Positions 1 to 8,582 of a DNA stretch of 64,000 bases are shown one piece after another. Source of the stretch: Youxingia wuxianensis (lineage in GTDB: Bacteria > Bacillota > Clostridia > Oscillospirales > Ruminococcaceae); the NCBI RefSeq assembly GCF_014385085.1, contig NZ_JACRTD010000003.1:62001-126000 (forward strand), read 5' to 3'. Made by a program: the position numbers and the translations under genes. The notes beneath the pieces were generated by a model. It was given only the letters and a program-made list of their open reading frames with translations, was not told the DNA's origin and made no database searches. Position 1 is the stretch's first letter. Each line of letters starts with the position of its first letter.

Positions 1-116
1 TTGGCGAGAAAATCCTCCAGCTCCGTTTCCAAAGTCGTTTCCTTCTTCTCTGTATAGAACCGGAGCGCCCGCAGCTTTTCCGCTTCCATGTCGATGCTGA
101 TACTTGTTTTTTTCAT
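1..116 (-). CDS. DUF6103-like small protein, N-terminal part only
   Basis: The first 38 codons are visible before the window edge. The protein starts MKKTSISIDMEAEKLRAL and continues as a charged helix. This resembles the DUF6103 family, small proteins of about 60 to 80 residues found on Clostridia conjugative elements, where the N-terminus looks like a ribbon-helix-helix strand followed by a helix. The function is unknown; DNA binding is possible. It lies 11 bases downstream of the next gene's stop, in the same operon. The C-terminus is outside the window. Confidence 0.6.
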   Translation of the reverse strand, partial: MKKTSISIDMEAEKLRALRFYTEKKETTLETELEDFLA

Positions 117-127
117 ATACATCCTCC

Positions 128-832
128 TCACATAAACATCTTCATGGCACTCTCTGCTCTGGCACAGTCCGCGATTGCCTGGTCATACTGGACCAACAAC
201 TGAGGGTCTACGCCAGCAAGAACCAGTTCTGTCCCGTAGGGACCGGGGCGTACAGCGGAAACCTTGGCATCCAGGAGTTCGGCAAACTGCTCCTTCCCAC
301 GGTCGCTCAGCTGGGTCAGTTCTGCCGCAGGCACCCATCCGACATCGGCAGTGGTGTGGACCAGATACACATCATGCTCCGGCAGGCCGAGTTCCAGCAG
401 ATTCCTCAGCCGGATGGCAGGCTCTTGCGCGAGTGCTTTCAGTTCCTGTTCGGGCAACGGTTTTGGAGCGAGGAACACCCTGGTCTGCGCGTGTTCGCCG
501 CATTCGTAATCGATGCGCCGCCACTCACCGCCGCTGGCAACCTGCAACTCGCCCAGATGGCTGTACCGCCAATCACGACCAGTTTCCTTGCACCAGCGGA
601 TCACATGTTCGCTGACGCTGCCTTCCGTCCATTCAAAATTGAACAGAGTTTCACCCTGTTTTTTCAGTAGGTCCGTCCATTGGTTCCGGTCGGTAAACCC
701 CAGACTATGCGCCACAATGGCCTGACACATGCGAATGGCCCAATCAGAAGGCTCGCTTTTGCTCTCATGTCTTTTTCTGAATTCCTCCAGCTGGGAGAGC
801 AGTGCGAGCTGTTCAGGAGCTATATTTTTCAC
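128..832 (-). CDS. ICE accessory protein of unknown function with Met-rich C-terminus
   Basis: A protein of about 234 residues with no recognised domain. The middle is mixed alpha/beta with several Trp residues, and it ends in ESAMKMFM. An AGGAGG sequence directly abuts the ATG at 838, leaving no spacer, whereas the GTG two codons later (832) has a 6-base spacer, so the GTG is the better start. The gene follows the M23 hydrolase gene and precedes the DUF6103-like gene. Its tail belongs to the series of methionine-rich C-termini found on many accessory proteins of this element. No function can be assigned. Confidence 0.6.
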   Translation of the reverse strand: MKNIAPEQLALLSQLEEFRKRHESKSEPSDWAIRMCQAIVAHSLGFTDRNQWTDLLKKQGETLFNFEWTEGSVSEHVIRWCKETGRDWRYSHLGELQVASGGEWRRIDYECGEHAQTRVFLAPKPLPEQELKALAQEPAIRLRNLLELGLPEHDVYLVHTTADVGWVPAAELTQLSDRGKEQFAELLDAKVSAVRPGPYGTELVLAGVDPQLLVQYDQAIADCARAESAMKMFM

Positions 833-868
833 TTCCATCCTCCTTTCTCATTACTACGACTCGTGATT

Positions 869-1954
869 TTACCCTCCCGCTGTAGGTAGATAAGCACGAG
901 GGTCAGTTTGTTCACCGTCCACACGAACCTCGAAATGCAGATGAGGCCCGGTGGAACGGCCGGTAGAGCCAGAGAGTGCGATGATATCTCCAGCCTCTAC
1001 GGTCTGGCCTACCTGAACGAGCAGTCTGGAGTTATGACCGTAGAGCGTCGAGAGCCCATTACCGTGATCAATCATCACATAGTACCCATAGCCTCCTGCG
1101 TTGTACTGTGATACGGTGACAGTTCCCGGCAGGGCTGCCCGGATAGGTGTGCCAGTGGGAACGGCCAGATCCATGCCGCTGTGTCCTCTTGTTTCTCCGG
1201 TAAAGGGATCTCGGCGGTACCCGAACTCTGATGTCACGATGCTTTCCCAGTTTGCACCCACTGGTGAGCAGAATCCGTCTACACTGATAAACGGCACATC
1301 CGCACCAGGAAACCAATCGCCGGTCCCAGTGGCTGTGCCGTACAAAACGATGTTGTAAATGCTGTCGGCGTTACTCTGATTCTCCGGGGTGACTGTGATC
1401 CCCATAGCCGCCTCGATCCGAGCGTAGACTTCGTTCATATCAGTAACAGGAATGGCCACCGTATAGGTTTCCTCAACCTCCACTTCGTTGCCTTCCTCAT
1501 CAGTGGTAGTCACTGTGCGAGTCCGCTCCTCGTAGTCTACAAAACAATCTGTAAACGCACGAATGCCACTGTCATCAGGGTGTTCTGCCGCAAAATACAG
1601 AGCATAAAAAACAGCCTTGACGCACGTATCATCAAGGCTGTTTCCGTCCTCGCACTGGGCGTTAATTTCCTCTATTGCTCTATCCAGCTGGGCAAAGCTG
1701 CCTCTCATATCTTCGATATAGCCTCGGTACTCTGGAGTAGCACTGGAGGAAATTGTACCGCCTTGGAAACATAATTCCACGGCTGATACATTGTGCTGCG
1801 ACGAGCCGGAGAGAACGGCGCAGATCAAAACCACCAGCACGATCAGCGGAGAGAGTATTGCAACAATGACCCACCCCAATGCCTTGCGGGTCTTCTCGTT
1901 TGAGAGGACTGCGACGGCTGCCTTGGCAATGGCAGCAACAGTCGCTGCGCTCAT
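869..1954 (-). CDS. Membrane-anchored M23 peptidoglycan hydrolase of the conjugation machine
   Basis: This 361-residue protein probably opens the cell wall for the conjugation channel. One transmembrane helix at about residues 26 to 50 anchors it, a variable extracellular region follows, and the last 120 residues form an M23 (LytM) metallopeptidase domain. Visible zinc-site motifs are GHSGMDL (first His and Asp) and HLHFEV (last His). The start has AAGGAGGTG 6 bases upstream. It lies 12 bases downstream of the VirB4 gene, the usual place for the VirB1/PrgK-like hydrolase in Gram-positive type IV systems. All catalytic residues look intact. Confidence 0.9.
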   Translation of the reverse strand: MSAATVAAIAKAAVAVLSNEKTRKALGWVIVAILSPLIVLVVLICAVLSGSSQHNVSAVELCFQGGTISSSATPEYRGYIEDMRGSFAQLDRAIEEINAQCEDGNSLDDTCVKAVFYALYFAAEHPDDSGIRAFTDCFVDYEERTRTVTTTDEEGNEVEVEETYTVAIPVTDMNEVYARIEAAMGITVTPENQSNADSIYNIVLYGTATGTGDWFPGADVPFISVDGFCSPVGANWESIVTSEFGYRRDPFTGETRGHSGMDLAVPTGTPIRAALPGTVTVSQYNAGGYGYYVMIDHGNGLSTLYGHNSRLLVQVGQTVEAGDIIALSGSTGRSTGPHLHFEVRVDGEQTDPRAYLPTAGG

Positions 1955-1966
1955 GCCGCCACCTCC

Positions 1967-3817
1967 TTACCGGCCGCCGGCGGAGCCGTACAGAGCTTCC
2001 TTGTAGGCAGGCGCATGCACCTCCAACAGATACCGCTCGTTGCCGCACTTGAATAGGCACACGCCGCGCTGGGGGAAACGGATGAGATTGTATTCCGCCT
2101 CCTCCAGCTGAAGCAAGTCCATATAAAACCGCTTGTTGATAGACCCGCAGTTGAAGATGAACTGGTGGGGCGGAATCGCAAACAGGGGCTTGGTCAGCTC
2201 TCGGATACCCTCTCGGTCGAAGTCCTCCAGATTCTGTGAGGCCATGATGAGGTTGGACTCTTTCTTTCGCACCCGCTTGAGGATGTTGCGGATATACTCG
2301 ATGATGGTGGTTCCCACCGTGATGTTATCTGAGAGCCAGACATAGAGTTCGTCCAGCACCGCAGTGGTGTTGCCGATGGTCAGCAGGCGGTCGGACATAA
2401 AGGACAGGATATTGAAAAGCATGGCCCCGCGAACGCTGCGATTGGCCTGCAGGAGTCCTTTGACGCCGAAGACAATGAATCGGGACGAGGTCACATTGGT
2501 GTGGCCGTTGAAGAATTTCGCCTCCGCGCCCTTACACATGGAGTGAAGACCGAGGAGGATCTCCTGCAGAAGTTCTGCCGTGTACAGCTGGTGAGCGTCT
2601 GCATCATACCCCTGATACTCCTCCTCAATAAGGTCATAGAGGTCGGAGAGGATGGGGTAATCCTCCGGCTTTAGGCGGCCAAAGTCGGTAGTATCACTGA
2701 TGCCCCATTTTTCATACAGACGGCTGACCATAATCTCAATGGCATCGATGTGCCGGTCACTGAAATCTTTATAGGCCCGGAAGAAGTCCTTGAGGAAGGA
2801 GATGTGCTGGCTCAGGCGTGTGGATTTGCGGAACGCCTCGGGGGCGTCGGTGTCCTCCGGATCGCCGCCCTCGTCCCAGCACTTGGGTTCCAGCGGATTG
2901 ATGCGGTACACGCCGCCCATCAGATCCATGAAGCAGCCACCGACCCTCTCGCACATATCCTGCTGCTCATGCTCCACATCCAGCGATATAACGGACTTTC
3001 CTGCCTCCAAAAAATTGAGCAGGAGCAGTTTGAGCAGATAGCTCTTGCCCTGGCCGGAGTTACCCAGGATCAGGATGCTGGCGGAAGTTTTGTCGTCGTC
3101 CCGCTTATCGAAATCCACCAGAATGTTGGCGCCGTACTTGTCCTTGCCAATATAAAAGCCGTGGGGATCTGTCTTTCCGCTGTAGTTGAACGGGTACAGG
3201 TTAGCCACCGAGCTTGCCGGGAGGACTCGTTCAAACTGCTCACCGAAGTGGTTCCAGCCGGACGGCATGACAGAAACAAAGCCCTCCCGCTGGCGGAGAA
3301 GCAGCCGATCCACATTGAGCTTGCTCCGCACCAGCTCCGTCAGCACATCTGTCTGTAAAAGTTTCAGTGCATCGTAGCTGGATGCGGTCAATTCCAGAAA
3401 CACAGCACAGTGGAGGAGCGGCTCACGGTTTCTGTGCATGGTAGAGACCAGGGTGACCACATCCTGTAGGTTGGCCTCGGCGGTGACTGTCTGCTGGAGA
3501 TCCTCCGTGCTGGAGCGGGACATTCTGTTTCGATTGGCCGCATTATGGATGATGCGTTTTTCCTCGCTGGCAGTGACCTGCCGGGTGTAGATTCGGATGG
3601 TCACGCCGTCCATCTCACCCAGATGACGGAGAATGGCCTGTTCGTCGGTCGAGGTGGGATATTCCCGGAGAGCCCAGACGCAGCGGTAGGTGTTGCCGCA
3701 GAGGAAGTGATCGACCTTGAAATCAATGACGGAGGGAGCGATCATATCGAGGAAGTCTTTGATACCGCCCGAGTCCGTCATGGGTGCGGGACTTCTTTTC
3801 TTTCTGGATTTATTCAT
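1967..3817 (-). CDS. virB4: VirB4/TraE-type conjugation ATPase
   Basis: This 616-residue cytoplasmic ATPase powers type IV secretion. Walker A is GNSGQGKS at residues 252 to 259, followed by a strand ending SLDVEHE. A Walker B-like strand (TTAVLDELYVWL) lies near residue 490, and the region after it (NLIMASQNLEDF) looks like the family's arginine-finger/sensor region. AGGAGGT lies 6 bases before the ATG. VirB4 proteins of Gram-positive elements are usually nearer 750 to 850 residues; the missing N-terminal portion may be the separate 198-residue gene just upstream (3914 to 4510). Confidence 0.92.
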   Translation of the reverse strand: MNKSRKKRSPAPMTDSGGIKDFLDMIAPSVIDFKVDHFLCGNTYRCVWALREYPTSTDEQAILRHLGEMDGVTIRIYTRQVTASEEKRIIHNAANRNRMSRSSTEDLQQTVTAEANLQDVVTLVSTMHRNREPLLHCAVFLELTASSYDALKLLQTDVLTELVRSKLNVDRLLLRQREGFVSVMPSGWNHFGEQFERVLPASSVANLYPFNYSGKTDPHGFYIGKDKYGANILVDFDKRDDDKTSASILILGNSGQGKSYLLKLLLLNFLEAGKSVISLDVEHEQQDMCERVGGCFMDLMGGVYRINPLEPKCWDEGGDPEDTDAPEAFRKSTRLSQHISFLKDFFRAYKDFSDRHIDAIEIMVSRLYEKWGISDTTDFGRLKPEDYPILSDLYDLIEEEYQGYDADAHQLYTAELLQEILLGLHSMCKGAEAKFFNGHTNVTSSRFIVFGVKGLLQANRSVRGAMLFNILSFMSDRLLTIGNTTAVLDELYVWLSDNITVGTTIIEYIRNILKRVRKKESNLIMASQNLEDFDREGIRELTKPLFAIPPHQFIFNCGSINKRFYMDLLQLEEAEYNLIRFPQRGVCLFKCGNERYLLEVHAPAYKEALYGSAGGR

Positions 3818-3913
3818 GAGATACCTCCTGTCTGCGACCGTGGGAGGTATCCGCTTCCGCCAGATGGCCGTCTAAGGGACTACTCCCACGGCCAATAGGC
3901 GTTTATATAAGCG
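3818..3913 (-). other. Intergenic inverted repeats before virB4
   Basis: This 96-base gap holds two nested inverted repeats: CCGTGGGAG (3838-3846) with CTCCCACGG (3883-3891), and TGGCCGT with ACGGCCA inside it. There is no clear T-run. It may be an RNA structure that tunes translation or stability between the two genes; this is inference. Confidence 0.35.
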
Positions 3914-4510
3914 TCAGTCGTTCAGCACGATCCAACGCTCCCCATCAAAATCTTCATACTTTTCGGTGGTGGCATTTTGCTCGAAGTACACCCCCAGCAT
4001 GCGCTTGGCGTCCTCTTTACCAGCAAGGCGCACCTTGAAGCCTTGGTCTTCCAGGCTTTTCTGAACCCGTGAGAGTTGGGTGTGGAAGTCGGCGTCCTGA
4101 TCATCCCGGAAGCGGATCAGGACAAAAAACTCACGGGCAGTCGCCATTTGCACCTGCAGCCGGTCCAGGGAACGGGCATCCGCCTCCAGCAGTCGGCTGA
4201 TCACGGGAAGTTCCTCCATAGCCGCGCGTTCCCGATAGTAACGCTTGTTGTCCTCGAAGGACTCCTTAGAGTTGAGGGCCAGCATCTCGATCTCCGTCTG
4301 GCCCTTGAGGACAGTCATCAGGGCATAGATCCGTCCGCCCACCGCCTCCGGCGGCTGCACAGAGAGGTTTGTAGGCTTCACGGAAAAGAAGGCCAGCATA
4401 CCGCGGGATGTCTTGAGTCCGTAATCGCTGATGTCGTTAATCCCAATCAGCTGGCGGGTTGTTTCTTTTTTCTGTGCCGCTACCTTTTCTTTTTTTCTGC
4501 TCATACTCAT
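3914..4510 (-). CDS. Type IV secretion accessory protein, possibly the detached N-terminal domain of VirB4
   Basis: A 198-residue soluble protein. It starts MSMSRKKEKV; AGAGGTG just upstream supports this ATG over an upstream in-frame one that would add 79 unrelated residues and overlap the PrgI gene fully. The pattern (a short basic N-terminus, then DISDYG, then a strand with FFSVKPTNL, then long helices and a FFVLIRF strand) resembles the N-terminal region of long VirB4/TrsE proteins. Together with the 616-residue ATPase it would make a protein of about 814 residues, a normal VirB4 length. It lies between PrgI and VirB4. The split-VirB4 reading is an inference. Confidence 0.65.
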   Translation of the reverse strand: MSMSRKKEKVAAQKKETTRQLIGINDISDYGLKTSRGMLAFFSVKPTNLSVQPPEAVGGRIYALMTVLKGQTEIEMLALNSKESFEDNKRYYRERAAMEELPVISRLLEADARSLDRLQVQMATAREFFVLIRFRDDQDADFHTQLSRVQKSLEDQGFKVRLAGKEDAKRMLGVYFEQNATTEKYEDFDGERWIVLND

Positions 4511-4512
4511 AA

Positions 4513-4794
4513 TCACCTCTGATTCTGAATTGTCTTGGTCATCCCCCAAGAATAGCTTTGCTGCTGGAGGAGAAAGTAGCGAACCGCATAACGCAGAAAG
4601 TCCAGAATGCTGGTGTCGTCCATACGAATGGAAAGGAATGCGTATCCGGCAGTCAGCACGATAGGGACAAAAAAGCCAAGTTGTGAGAGCGCAAAGACAG
4701 AGATCAAACTGCCGATTCCGATGATGGCGAGATCCCGCAGCGTCCACAGCCAGAGCATGGCTTTGGATTTCAAGTTATCCGGATAGATATACAC
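4513..4794 (-). CDS. PrgI/VirB3-like membrane protein
   Basis: A 93-residue protein with two hydrophobic helices at about residues 22 to 38 and 42 to 58, then a polar tail rich in Gln and Arg. Size, two-helix layout and position directly upstream of the VirB4 genes match the PrgI/VirB3 family, an inner-membrane scaffold part that contacts VirB4. The gene ends 2 bases before the ATG of the next one, so translation is probably coupled. The family assignment rests on layout and context more than on strong motifs. Confidence 0.75.
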   Translation of the reverse strand: MYIYPDNLKSKAMLWLWTLRDLAIIGIGSLISVFALSQLGFFVPIVLTAGYAFLSIRMDDTSILDFLRYAVRYFLLQQQSYSWGMTKTIQNQR

Positions 4795-4805
4795 TTGCGC
4801 TCACC

Positions 4806-5372
4806 TCACATCGTCATGCTCATCCCGAAGCCCTGTTCATCCTGCTCCGGGTCAAGCTCTTGATCTTGCGTTCCGTCCTGCTCCTGCGCTTCGCCCTGGT
4901 ATTGTTCCAGTTCCCAGGATCGGAGTTCCTGCGACACCAAGCCCACGACGAAGGCCCGCTTGGATACGCCATTACGCGCCCCGAGATACTGCTCAACGCG
5001 CTGGAAAAGAGTCTCAGGCATGGCGATTGCCAGCGTTCGCTCTTTCTTGTTGTCCTGAAGCGTGGCATCCTGAAGCGGCTCCTCGCCCTGCTCCCACTGA
5101 TCCAGCGCATGGTTCAGAAGGTCCTGGATCAGCGCCTTTTGGGTCATAGGCGCATGGGCGTCCAGGTAGGACTTCAGCTGCTGAAACATGTCCTCTGATA
5201 TCTGAACGGCCAGGGTGCGCAGTTCCGGCTTCGCTGTGGCAGGCTGGTCCAGATAGGCGGTGAGTATCTTAGTGAGGTACTCACCGTTTGTCATTTCAGG
5301 GTCCTTGCCCTCCATCAGCCGCTTATGAAGCGACTCGGGGATCAAGCCACAGAGGTTTTTCATCGGTTCCAT
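4806..5372 (-). CDS. Accessory protein with three ribbon-helix-helix-like repeats and a Met-rich tail
   Basis: A 188-residue protein made of three related segments, each with a strand-like stretch then two helices (LCGLIPESLHKRL, LAVQISEDMFQQL and LAIAMPETLFQRV are the three starts). The pattern suggests a tandem array of ribbon-helix-helix or similar DNA-binding units. The end is Gln/Glu-rich and finishes GFGMSMTM. GGGAG 8 bases before the ATG at 5372 decides the start. It sits between the methyltransferase and PrgI genes. The precise role is unknown; a relaxosome or regulatory role is possible. The tail is one of the clearest examples of the shared methionine-rich C-terminus. Confidence 0.65.
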   Translation of the reverse strand: MEPMKNLCGLIPESLHKRLMEGKDPEMTNGEYLTKILTAYLDQPATAKPELRTLAVQISEDMFQQLKSYLDAHAPMTQKALIQDLLNHALDQWEQGEEPLQDATLQDNKKERTLAIAMPETLFQRVEQYLGARNGVSKRAFVVGLVSQELRSWELEQYQGEAQEQDGTQDQELDPEQDEQGFGMSMTM

Positions 5373-5396
5373 GATCGTATCTCCCTTCATAATATT

Positions 5397-6899
5397 TCAA
5401 GCTGTCTGCGCTGTGATGGCCCATGCGATCCCTTGTAAAACATAGTCGACACAAGGAATCGCCACAGAGTTGCCCAGCGCTTTATAGCGAGCGGAATCGG
5501 AGGCGCCCTCGATATCCGTCCAGTTATCCGGGAAACCTTGAAGTCTCTCACATTCCAAAGGTGTAAGACGACGAATTAGTGATGGTGATTCAACGACGCA
5601 CTTATCTTGGCTTACATATTGGTTTCCTGTTCCCTTCTCGTCTCCTTTACATAGAGCGCCAACTACTGTTTGGTATGGTTTGCATATGGCATGATGATCG
5701 GTGGCGGTAAGGGTGTAGGCAATGCCTTGCTGATATCCAATTCCATTTCCTCCATTCATAGGTTGACGGTCTATCGCATTACCAGTAATGCAGAAGGTAT
5801 CATCTCCCTGCGTAACCAGCGGAACATTGTTTCCGCCCGTACCGTAGCGTGCAGACATTGTTGGTGCAACCTTATGGGGACCAGTATATCGAGCGTCAAT
5901 CCCATGGTTTTCAAATACCAGCGGTTGATGGCCGTGTTCCTGTGCGCGAAGTGTTCCAGCGACATCCTCACTGCAGCCCATCGCACTGCCGCCCTGGTCG
6001 TTGAGGCAGAGGATCGAGGGCATACAGTTTCCGCTGGCGGTTCCTTTTAAGGTTGGGGCTACTTCCTCGCCATATCCGATGCTTCCCGCTGAGGAGCCTG
6101 CGCCCGCAGAAAAACCAGCTGTCAGAACACATGGATAGCCCTGTCCAGCCTGACCGCCACCGCCGCTGAGTGAGGTATGGCGTTCCGGTGAGAGAAAGCA
6201 ATCTCCGTTGCCCTTGGCGGTTATGCCTGCAACAAAGGTCTGCTGTTTCATCCCCGGCTGAGCACCAAGTGCTGCGGCCACATCATGGAGGTCGCGCACC
6301 TCATCTCTCTGGTTTGCGGCAAAGGCGACTACAGGTCCGCCTGTGACAAAAGTTTGCATTTGCATATTTGTAGTCGCCATGAGTGCGCCGGAAATGCCAT
6401 GCAAATCAATGCCTTCATCTCTTTGGTTAATGTGATAGGCTTTTAAATCAGACGCTTCCTGATTTGCTGTCATCACTCCTGCCTGTACCTGCAAAGCCTG
6501 CTTGAGTTGGGATGGAAGTTCCTTCCCTCTGGCATCCGCTCGGCGCAGGATTCCCAAGCAGGCTGTCCTGCTCAAATAGTATTTGTGGGGCGGATTGTCC
6601 TGCAAAATCTGCGACAAGGAAGATTCTTTTGCGACGCTGGGCGACACCCCAGTACTGAGCGTCCAGGACACGCCAAGCCAGGCTGAATTGATCTCCCAGA
6701 ATGATTGCCCCAGCAGATTCCCATGTCCCGGAGTCAGGTCGAGGCACTGAACAGGTACTGTCTTTAACTCTAACAATTTCCTCCAAGACAATACGGAAGT
6801 CCTCGCCTTTGGGGGTTCCGCTGGAGAAGGCTCCAGGTACATTCTCCCAGCACATATATCGAGGTCGAACAGCGTGAGCTGTTCTACCGCGTCGCTCAT
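5397..6899 (-). CDS. 5-methylcytosine methyltransferase, C-terminal half (beta), with an overlapping-frame N-terminus
   Basis: About 500 residues. The last 60 carry cytosine methyltransferase motif IX (RRLTPLECERLQGFP) and motif X (ARYKALGNSVAIP). The middle, about residues 150 to 420, has degenerate repeats (NQRDE..DLH..AL and APTL/AGTL/AYTL modules) like a target-recognition region. The first 145 residues run in a different frame from the alpha gene but look like a genuine phage-type sequence: YYLSRTACLGILRRA then RGKELP. GAGGG lies 6 bases before the ATG at 6899. It could act as a separate subunit, as in the two-chain enzyme M.AquI, or be joined to the alpha half by a frameshift. Confidence 0.8.
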   Translation of the reverse strand: MSDAVEQLTLFDLDICAGRMYLEPSPAEPPKARTSVLSWRKLLELKTVPVQCLDLTPGHGNLLGQSFWEINSAWLGVSWTLSTGVSPSVAKESSLSQILQDNPPHKYYLSRTACLGILRRADARGKELPSQLKQALQVQAGVMTANQEASDLKAYHINQRDEGIDLHGISGALMATTNMQMQTFVTGGPVVAFAANQRDEVRDLHDVAAALGAQPGMKQQTFVAGITAKGNGDCFLSPERHTSLSGGGGQAGQGYPCVLTAGFSAGAGSSAGSIGYGEEVAPTLKGTASGNCMPSILCLNDQGGSAMGCSEDVAGTLRAQEHGHQPLVFENHGIDARYTGPHKVAPTMSARYGTGGNNVPLVTQGDDTFCITGNAIDRQPMNGGNGIGYQQGIAYTLTATDHHAICKPYQTVVGALCKGDEKGTGNQYVSQDKCVVESPSLIRRLTPLECERLQGFPDNWTDIEGASDSARYKALGNSVAIPCVDYVLQGIAWAITAQTA

Positions 6900-7215
6900 C
6901 TGCATCCCTCATTTCTTTTACAATTCTGATCTGCTCCATAAACAGGCCGGACCGAGCCCCGGCAAGACCGGCTCTGGTCCCCGCCACGCTGAGATCCTGG
7001 CAGGGCGAGCCGCCAGTGATGATGTCCACCGGTGGCAGGTCGGCACCATTAAGTTTTGTGATATCCCCGACATGGATCATGTCCGGGAATCTCAACCGAG
7101 TGACTTCGATGGGAAACGGTTCGATCTCGCTTGCCCACAGCGGGGTGATGCCGTTATGGATCGCTGCCAAAGGAAAACCGCCGATCCCATCAAAGAGACT
7201 CCCCATGGTGGGCAT
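6448..7215 (-). CDS. 5-methylcytosine methyltransferase, N-terminal half (alpha)
   Basis: 255 residues with the catalytic half of a C5-cytosine methyltransferase: motif I LFDGIGGFPLAA, motif IV GGSPCQDLSVAG with the nucleophilic Cys, motif VI WENVPG and motif VIII QRRKRIFLVADF. It ends without motifs IX and X, which are in the downstream gene in another frame. The two genes share about 450 bases and both frames look conserved there. The start overlaps the stop of the DUF4406 gene (TGATG). Such methylases on ICEs probably protect the element from host restriction. Whether the enzyme works as two chains is not known. Confidence 0.85.
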   Translation of the reverse strand: MPTMGSLFDGIGGFPLAAIHNGITPLWASEIEPFPIEVTRLRFPDMIHVGDITKLNGADLPPVDIITGGSPCQDLSVAGTRAGLAGARSGLFMEQIRIVKEMRDADERRGRTAHAVRPRYMCWENVPGAFSSGTPKGEDFRIVLEEIVRVKDSTCSVPRPDSGTWESAGAIILGDQFSLAWRVLDAQYWGVAQRRKRIFLVADFAGQSAPQILFEQDSLLGNPAPSGCQREGTSIPTQAGFAGTGRSDDSKSGSV

Positions 7216-7604
7216 CAGATTATTCCAAGCACCTGCCCTGAAGCAGTGACCTGCTCCATCTCAGCGGGCAGTTGCTTTTTCTGAATGTCGTGAGCGTCGA
7301 TGTTCTTTACTGGGATGCTCAGCTGATTGGCTTCGGAAATTTCCCGGGCCATGCCGGAACTGATCCTGTCACCGCACACCCACAGTTCATCACACCGCCG
7401 CAGAAGCTGTTGTCCAAGCCGGAGCCCAAGCTCTCGCTCGGCGGGATCACCATCGTCCAGCATCTGCGGGTACAGAAGGTGGACCGCAATTGGAACATAT
7501 CCCTGGTGGATCGCATAGCGGCAGGCTCTCTGTGCGAAGGCTACATTTTTTTCGATATCCCCGGCATAAGGCGAGGCAATATAGATCAACTTGCTTTCTT
7601 TCAT
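7215..7604 (-). CDS. DUF4406 protein, nucleoside 2-deoxyribosyltransferase-like
   Basis: 129 residues. The N-terminus reads LIYIASPYAGD followed by a helix, and the middle has ELWVCGDRISSGM, both typical of the DUF4406 group related to nucleoside deoxyribosyltransferases. These are often found in phages and conjugative elements and may act on nucleotides, but the substrate is unknown. The start overlaps the end of the TrbL-like gene by 4 bases (ATGA), and the stop overlaps the start of the methyltransferase alpha gene. Confidence 0.75.
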   Translation of the reverse strand: MKESKLIYIASPYAGDIEKNVAFAQRACRYAIHQGYVPIAVHLLYPQMLDDGDPAERELGLRLGQQLLRRCDELWVCGDRISSGMAREISEANQLSIPVKNIDAHDIQKKQLPAEMEQVTASGQVLGII

Positions 7605-8509
7605 TTTGCCGCCGCCCCCACTGTTTGAACAACTGTCCGAGTGGTGTTGACTGCTGTCTGCGCGGCATAAACTGCCGACATGATGTTGGCTCGGGTCGAG
7701 GTATCCAAGCCAAACGCACCACAGATCCGAGGCACCTCACCGGCAGAAAGCATGAGTCCCAAGCCGAGGAGCGCGTGGTCTTTCAGGACCATAAGCCCGG
7801 CAGTGAGGATCGTTGCCTGGAGGAAGGTTGTCAGGCACAGGCCAATGATCTGCTTGCACCACTGCACAAACCCATCCATGTAACCGCGAGGTACAGAGAA
7901 CATATAGAGTGACCCGACCGCAATCTGGATGAGCAGGATGCCGCCGCGCTTGAGGTTAGAGAAAAAGCACTTGATGATAGCGTAGCCCATCATGATAATG
8001 ATAAAGATGACCATGATAGGGCTGGTGATGCTTCCGATCCCGCCGAAGACACCAGAGGATGCTGCCGAGCCAATATCAACTCCCTGCAAAGAAGTGATGA
8101 TATTAGTGGAGAGTACATCAAATCCCTCGCCATATCCCGTGATCCCAGCGGTTAGGCTGGCCTGCAAGGTGACAGAGAGTTTATAAAGCTCCACTGGCAC
8201 CAGTGTAAAACAGCCCACAGCCATAAATCCCTTGATGGCATTGAGGGCGGCGTCTTTCACATTTGCTCGGCCGGTTTGACACTCGATTCCCACTTCGAAT
8301 ACAGCGACAACCAGACCGACGCCATACAATGCCCAGCCCAGATAAGAAAAGAAGAGAACGATGGACTGCACCCACTCCATATCAAAGAGTTCCACGCCCA
8401 TGTTTCCCATGGCTGCAAAGAAATTGCCAAAAAAGCCTACGAGCTGACTGTAGATCCAGTCAATGAGTTGGTCCATCAGTCCGCCAAGGAAAAAGTCCAA
8501 AATAAACAT
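7601..8509 (-). CDS. TrbL/VirB6-like polytopic channel protein
   Basis: 302 residues with about six hydrophobic helices and a large loop in the middle (about residues 120 to 160). It begins with an amphipathic hydrophobic segment (MFILDFFLGGLMDQL) common in conjugation proteins of this type from Clostridia. The helix at about 165 to 190 is very rich in Ile and Met. It probably forms the inner-membrane pore of the type IV secretion system, like VirB6. AGAGGTGA lies 9 bases upstream. It sits between the VirB2-like and VirB4 regions, as expected. The tail (TVGAAAK) has no Met-rich motif. Confidence 0.8.
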   Translation of the reverse strand: MFILDFFLGGLMDQLIDWIYSQLVGFFGNFFAAMGNMGVELFDMEWVQSIVLFFSYLGWALYGVGLVVAVFEVGIECQTGRANVKDAALNAIKGFMAVGCFTLVPVELYKLSVTLQASLTAGITGYGEGFDVLSTNIITSLQGVDIGSAASSGVFGGIGSITSPIMVIFIIIMMGYAIIKCFFSNLKRGGILLIQIAVGSLYMFSVPRGYMDGFVQWCKQIIGLCLTTFLQATILTAGLMVLKDHALLGLGLMLSAGEVPRICGAFGLDTSTRANIMSAVYAAQTAVNTTRTVVQTVGAAAK

Positions 8510-8582
8510 CTGGTCGTATCACCTCTTTCTGAAAAAGGAGAGGCCGTGCCAGTGGTGATTTTTGACTCCTGACCAAAAGGCG

